DNA from: Polytrichum commune
Taxonomy: Eukaryota; Streptophyta; Polytrichopsida; Polytrichales; Polytrichaceae
Direction of reading: 5' to 3'
DNA: 64,000 nt
Assembly: GCA_950295325.1 (NCBI GenBank)
Contig: OX485809.1
Span: 558,001-622,000 of the forward strand
Shown: positions 57,841 through 64,000 of the stretch, piece by piece
Position numbering within the stretch: the first letter of the stretch is position 1
Layout of the letters: each line of letters opens with the position of its first letter
Program-made: the position numbers and the translations under genes
Notes under the pieces: model-generated
Databases searched by the model: none
What the model saw: the letters and a program-made list of their open reading frames with translations, nothing else
What the model was told of the DNA's origin: nothing

Positions 57841-57999
57841 TGCTTGACCTTGAGATATACCGGTTGACGTTCAAGTCTTCAAGTAAGTTTACCGGTTCAA
57901 GACTTTGAGATATAACCGGTTGACATTCAAGTCTTCAAAGAAGTTTACCGGTTCAAGACTTTAAGGAAGTTTACCAGTTCAAGTCTTCAAGGAAGTTTT
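57841..57999 (+). repeat. Tandem repeat, unit about 57 bp
   Basis: ACCGGTTGACRTTCAAGTCT, TCAA.AAGTTTACCGGTT and CAAGACTTTGAGATATA alternate in about 2.7 units. The words ACCGGTT and CAAGTCTTCAA dominate. Confidence 0.8.
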
Positions 58000-58140
58000 G
58001 GAGGGGTCTAAGGAACGGACCCCAAATTGATAAGAAAAACCGAGATAATCACAGCATGTAACCGGTTGCACTTGGCCAAAATTGTCTCCATGCACACTGA
58101 GAAGATGGGTACATGTATTATAATAACTAAAGGAGCCAGC

Positions 58141-58245
58141 TGTTACAATCCCATTGGCCTAAATCCTCGGAGGCGTGACCAGCACTACCCCGCCTTCCTT
58201 GGCACTTGTGATTTATGTGGCCTTGGAGGCCATCAAATATAGTAG
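58141..58245 (+). repeat. Dispersed repeat segment, related to 61060-61135
   Basis: GATTTATGTGGCCTTGGAGG with CCGCCTTCCTTGGCACT here corresponds to GATTTATGTGGCCTTGGATC with CCGCCCTCGTTGGCACT at 61070-61110. The element type is unknown. Confidence 0.45.
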
Positions 58246-59149
58246 GCCCGCTCTATTTGTTAACAATGGGGATTGGAATTTTTCTAGGGTTTAGAATGTT
58301 GACACTTTCATAGATAAAGAGTTTATTGAACAAGAAAATAACACTTATAAACGTAAGGCAAGTGAAAAAAACCATTTGTAACATTAAATGAAGTTTCAAA
58401 ATCACCGCCCTTAGATTCAATTGGAAGATAGTTGCTAGATTGACTGCAAACCATAGGGACAGATTGTCCATCCATAAAAGTTAAAACAACACCTTCAAAA
58501 TTCGAGAGATGGAGCTTGCGGCTGTCACAAGAGAGTTGGAAGGCATGTTTTGGACAAGCAAAACTCATTGTTTAGCTGTTGGAATGCAACAAAACTATCG
58601 CTGTGGGAGTCGTCTTTCCAATGGCTTTCTAATGGTGCGCGACTTGCCATACAAATTTAAAGTCAGAAGCAACACTCTCGAGGATTCAAGCACTTCAACT
58701 AGGGCCAACTAAGTTGATGGGACTTGCAATCAATATCATGGACTTCATCATTTCTAATTGGGGGATTTATTTGAAGTTTTAAATGAAATGCTATATTATA
58801 TGGTATTGTAGTGAATTAGTAAGTTGTTATATATAAAGGGCAAATGTACAAAGAGGGAAGTAGACATTCATGTAATACTTAACACTTAATGTCTTTGAGG
58901 CACTATATCAGTGGTGTGTGGTCATGCTCTAAGAGGATGTTCATTGAAGTATGCAATGTTATTTTATTTGGCTAGCAATGGTTTTGAGGCGTTATAAAAT
59001 ATGATGCTATGTTTGTCACATTGTTTATATCTTAAATTGGTTGTTTTCCGATGATGTTACAGAGGATCCTTTCTTCGAAGAAAGTCTTGGCTAGGCAAAT
59101 GTTCTTATAAATGCATGGCAAATACTCAATATTTTTCTCATGGGGAAGC
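58246..59149. other. Intergenic, short open frame only
   Basis: A 67-residue frame at 58509-58712 (MELAAVTRELEGMFWTSKTH at its start) looks weakly coding but has no recognisable domain or second exon. Confidence 0.3.
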
Positions 59150-59158
59150 CCCTAGGAC

Positions 59159-59448
59159 GGGACTCCCTAAATACCCCCAACGAGCGTTGCAGGTGTCAGG
59201 TTTGGAGGCCAGGTTCGGTGGGGTTTATTTTTCTGGCCCTCCCCGTTTTAGCCACTTGGTGACTTTTTTTGGTTTTTTTGCTAAATTTGGGTCCTGCGGC
59301 CCCAAATTACCCTAGGGAGCCCCTTATGAGATCAAATAAGGCCCCACCCAATTAAAAAAATAGGGGGCATGTTTTATGCCAACCCTGCCACCCCCTCCCG
59401 AACCTAGCCTCCGAGCCACGCTCGTCGGGGGTATTTAGGCAAATCCCC
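59159..59448. mobile_element. MITE with 8-9 bp target duplication (hAT or Mutator type)
   Basis: The left end CTAAATACCCCCAACGAGCG (from 59159 GGGACTCC) is inverted at the right (CGCTCGTCGGGGGTATTTAG to 59448). CCTAGGAC stands at 59151-59158 and again at 59449-59456. The duplication is 8 bp, or 9 with one more C, so hAT and Mutator are both possible. The interior is GC-rich and non-coding. Confidence 0.75.
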
Positions 59449-59456
59449 CCTAGGAC

Positions 59457-62400
59457 CTCCATTTCATGCCAAGAGAATCCATCTCACGGTTATGTCACGT
59501 GTATGAGATGGTGTCCCTCTAGAATTGTACATCTCTTTAAGTTCAAAGATAGATTTATGATACCTTCATTCGATTTGACTGATTTGACTTATTTGACTTT
59601 AGGTTTGAGAAGAATGATCATTGGTCGTGTGGCTATAGTTTGTATGAGGTCACCAAGGCTTGAGAATGGAGGCAAAACCATGGTTGCTTGTGATCAATAC
59701 TCATTAGACGTATAAATCATATATAGCAATTTGGCCAACATCCCAAACATGAACATGAGCACGAGCATAGTCCATCCACTCATCTAAAATTAGCACAACA
59801 AACATATTTACTAGTTACTCCTACAAGAAAAAATATACTTTGCGATTGTTGGGTCTTCCAAAATTGACTAAATTTGTCAAGTTACATTTCTCATAAATGT
59901 GAGTTAAAATTACCTACAACATGTGAGTGGCGAATCAAAAACAATATTGTAGCATGTGTGATGAAATGACCTCAATGTAAAAAGGCTCTACCATAATTGG
60001 TAAATGATGAGAAATATTGCTTGTATATGTTCAAAAAAGTGTATTGCGAAACCTCGTAAAGTCTCACAAACCAATGATAGCAAGATAACATAAATAAATA
60101 AATCTATCTATCTATCTATCTATTGCGCATGCATGTCTATCCAAGAGGCCATATAGAGGCCTCTTCATGCATTAACTCGTGTATATGAGCTACATCATTG
60201 AATTTGTAGATGATCGTTTTGTGATGAGATTATTTAAGATTTACCCATTGATCAAATGCACTTTCAAATTTGTTGGATACCTTAACGCCTACATGTTTTT
60301 GACAAGTTTTGTATGGATTGTGCACAAAACTTGAATTTTCATACAGAGAGGGCCTGACAAGTTTGCATGGGATCATTTCGCCATGTTGTTTTTACAACAA
60401 CTTCACCAAAAAATCAACCTTACCACTGCCACAAACATAGGAATTTTGACGTTGACACTAAATGTATGGATTTATGAGCATTGTATGTTATCACGCTCGT
60501 TGTCATTTCTACTTATTATGAGGCTTGTATGCAAAGGGCTCTATACGAAGATGCATACCATCAACATTGATGTGTAGGTACGTCAATTGAGGACATGGTC
60601 CTTGATCATGCCATGTACTCCAAGTGCCTAGGTTGCACATCACCTGCCGTCTAGGCAAGCAAGGGAGTGGAATCTCACCTAATGGTGAGTTGACCAACTG
60701 GTGCAATCATTGTACATAACGTATCCCGTGTGCAAGAGCACACTACGTGTTTATACACTTTAAGATGGTTTGCGCTGTAATCTAGCCTTTATCCATAGAA
60801 TGCCACTTTTCAAAAAAGGCCTCCCGACTATGGAATTTTTTCTAAAGGACAAATAATCGGGATGCCATGTGACATTTATGCCAATCTATTTCAAGAAGTT
60901 ATTATAGATATGATTCTTATTGGCCAACAATCCCAATATACAAACATATAGAACCATTTTAGGCATGGCATCGTTAGCAGTAATTGCAATCAGAACATTG
61001 GGTTTAAATGCATGACCTAAGCGCCCTTGGATGCAACTAGACTATGGGAGGCATGACCTCCATAATTGTCCCGCCCTCGTTGGCACTCATAGGATTTATG
61101 TGGCCTTGGATCTTGGAGCTCATCAAATACTTGTGTGCATCATCATCACCTTGACCCACATTGTCTATAGCATTTGTTGACCTCATCCAGTTGGACCCAA
61201 TATAGGGAACACATTGACTCTTAAGCATTCGAGAGACCCAGACATGGCCTTTGCATGCACAGTAATATGTATTTGGGCTACATATATCCATATTAAGTTG
61301 ATTATGTCATAGCAAACCATATCTAAAATTAACTTCGATGCATTTATGAATTGGTTGAATATCTTGATGTTAATGAAATTTTCAAGCTCATATACACAAC
61401 CTACACGGCCTTGGATGCAAATATATATGTTGTATTCTAACAATCAATGCCAAGTAAGAGTTTATTCATATTTTCTTGTCAAGATAAGACAAGGTTTTTG
61501 ACCCATAAATATATACGTATGATTGATGAACTTGGTGAGGTCCATATAAATTGTATATTTGTCCGCATATGAAACCATGTGTCCTTTAACCGAAACGACC
61601 CTTTAGATGTTAGTTCTTACATGTGGAGTGCACTAGGGTTGGTGCATTCCATCATAAATCACATTGTTATTGGTGTATTCCATGCAATAGTAGAGTTATC
61701 CTTAAAAGGACAAATATAGGGAAAAAAATCTCAAGTTCCACATGCAATTATAATCTTGCAATAGGTTGCCTCTTCCATGCCATGACCTATAAATAAATAA
61801 CATGTGCAAAGAGTGGTCCTTCCAATTCTCAATCTCTTCCGAGTTTGGTTATGACTTGGAGTGTTTTCTCATGGTAACATGTATATTGAGCTTGGAAACG
61901 CTTTCCAAGCCATGAGGCGGCTACAAGGTTAGTGGGCATGGTTGTTCATACTTAGAGTATTTGTTGAACTAGAAACTTTTTTTTTGTCTAACACACCAAA
62001 TATAAGATCCAAACACTGGATTGTTGTTGATATTTTAAGTACGAGTCAATTATGTCATGACAAAACCAAATTGTTAGCTTCAAGTGCATTATGATCAAGT
62101 AAGTCAAGCTAATGGGAGATCAAATGTTCAATCAAATCTATCGTGATATAATTCCGGTGAAGACATTTGAGAGTTTGGGATTTCAACGGTTTATCTACAT
62201 CAATGATTCTTATGTGTTACATACTTGAGTTGTTCAATTAGTACCCCTTTTGTGCACCCATGTGGTTATACATTGCATTTGTAAAATGCATCCCCCGTGT
62301 CATAGGAGAATCAACCGAAACATCAAAAGAATAAATCTAAAATGAACAAATACACATTGTACAAACCCACATGCTCTAAATCCTATCAAACCATTTCATA

Positions 62401-64000
62401 AATCCAAAAGGTTTTGTCCAATCACAACCCTAAACCCCTTCATGTTTGGGTTCAAAACAAACTAAACTTTGGTTCATCTTGTTATCCGAAATAGAAAAAC
62501 CAAAACTTTCTTTTATGATGTCAATATGGCAACAATGACAAAAGTCGATAAATTGGACAAACGGGGTGATTATTAGACGTTGGCTTCATTCAATGTTCAC
62601 CACAATGTGCAAAATAATTTGTGTAGAAAATCGGTCAAGGAACATATTAAAATTATGTTTTAAGAGTGCAAAGAACATATTATTGGTGTTTATGCCCAAA
62701 CTTTTTGCTAGAGTGATGTGCCGTCAAGGTTTTAGGAGGCTTGTTGAGTTTGTTGCAGACAATGGGAATTACGTCACCATTTAAACATGAACTTTTGGAG
62801 GATATCGTGGTTTCATTAGATCATCTAAGAAGTAAGTTTCCTAGAGCTCTATTTTTTTGGCACTTAAAAAGAAAAGTTGTTGCCAATGATTTTAAGATCG
62901 CACCAATACAATACCAATACATAGTTATTTTCATGATTTATTTATAATAAATTCATATTAATTAAAATTTAAGAAATTGTGATAAACATATGTAATAAAA
63001 CTATAGTCCAAACTTTCAAGATTATATTAAAAATAAATATCCATTTTGGGATAATAAACAGAGTCCACAAAAAAATGACAATTTTTTATCAAAATAATAT
63101 TGAGTTACCGTACATACATGTATCACTAGAGGTAAGAAATTAGTTGATTCTTGACTTTACAAATCTCTTGTGAACAACCATTTTTACATATTGAAATGGG
63201 ATTGCCGTCATTGACAAGGAAAATCCACGAGGAACACAATGACGCATGTTGACCTTCCTAGCACCTTCCTTTTGAACGAACTAGTCTTCAAGAGTTAGTC
63301 GTAAGCCCAAAAGTGACCTCTCAGGAACTTAAGAGTTAAAGAGAAACATAAAACTTGACTTTGACCTCCACCAAGTAAATGTATATCTCAACTTCATACT
63401 TTTGAAAGTTGAAATGACAATCTTTGTGATTCGTAAATACTATATGGATGAAAAGACAAAAGAAGAAGAATTAAAATTATATATATAATTAAAAAATAAA
63501 AAATAAACTAAAAACAATGAACAACAACAACAACAACAACAACCTTGATTCGGTCTAAGGGTGAAAATGGTATGAAGAGTTGAAACTTGGGCCCCACAAT
63601 AGGGACTTGTCACTTTGTTGAATTGAAACCGAGGTAAGTTAGAAGCCGTAGTAACAATCATATCAGGTGAGTCATTGAAGGTCACTCGTACTTTAAAAGG
63701 ACAAGACAATCACAAGAGTGGGTGCCGTGCTTCTCACATTGCCGCTTTTTTAAGGCCATGAATTTAACATAGTGTATATAGACGACCTATTTCAAAGCCT
63801 ACGCTGACTTTACACTAAGGTGTGTGTGTGTGCGCGCCCGTTCTTTCTTTTATATATATATATATAGATTTAAAATATATAGATTTGATGCGTCTAGCCG
63901 CGTTCCGAATGTTTGATTCACACCCAAAATAAATAAATTGAAAGTTTTTGAAAACCCTATATTTTGAGAATCATTTACTTTCCGGACAATAGTTGTTAGG
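59457..64000. other. Long stretch without recognisable genes
   Basis: It contains a TCTA microsatellite near 60100-60122, an (AAC)n run at 63520-63543, and GT and TA dinucleotide runs at 63820-63870. A short frame at 60383-60577 includes LTLTLNVWIYEHC, faintly like plant mobile-domain proteins, and frames at 62566-62947 have no recognisable domain. None is strong enough to call. Confidence 0.4.

Noticed and set aside
60383-60577. Plant mobile-domain protein fragment
   Set aside because: Only the short text VWIYEHC is suggestive; nothing else of the domain can be found.
1-64000. CRISPR arrays, rRNA genes, operons or phage genes
   Set aside because: No spaced direct-repeat arrays, no rRNA-like sequence and no bacterial gene organisation; spliced genes and plant transposons indicate a plant nuclear genome.

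Overview
This window looks like nuclear DNA of a plant, probably a land plant or close streptophyte relative. It is AT-rich and gene-poor. It carries plant-type TTTAGGG motifs, GT-AG introns, a plant PLAC8/DUF2985 gene, a plant-type alpha-1,6-fucosyltransferase-like gene and very many small transposable elements. I cannot name the species.

Genes sit in the first 24 kb. (1) A five-exon 3' portion of an alpha-1,6-fucosyltransferase-like gene lies on + (4313-8039). It is open in one continuous frame across five consistent splice junctions, and its 5' exons are not visible. (2) A kelch/F-box-like terminal exon lies on - (11010-11357), beside a ~324-bp tandem array. (3) Coding-like exons of one or two unrecognised genes lie on + between 12609 and 16275, with local duplications. 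A telobox run sits directly in front of a candidate start codon at 14979. (4) A two-exon PLAC8/DUF2985 membrane-protein gene lies on - (18768-20819). (5) Directly upstream of it, same strand and only 288 bp away, is a two-exon, 53-residue gene resembling the mitochondrial complex III assembly microprotein UQCC6/BRAWNIN (21108-21459).

From about 23.8 kb onward I found only mobile-element debris, repeats and a few coding-like fragments. This includes hAT-type MITEs of 232 bp, one nested in another element; a Mutator-type MITE with a 9-bp target duplication; a PIF/Harbinger-type element with TTA duplication (45003-46124) that swallowed another MITE; three short elements of an ACTAAATAT-ended family; two pogo-type elements with TA duplications (39412-39988 and 49970-53407), each keeping the 3' end of a transposase gene with a PCNA-interacting (PIP-box-like) C-terminus; and a broken Tigger/pogo DDE transposase (55510-56588). 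There are also several fold-back hairpins that could feed small RNAs, tRNA-like SINE heads, minisatellites and C homopolymers up to 20 bases long.

All exon joins were made by eye from splice signals and reading frame, without transcripts or database searches. Family names rest on remembered motifs.
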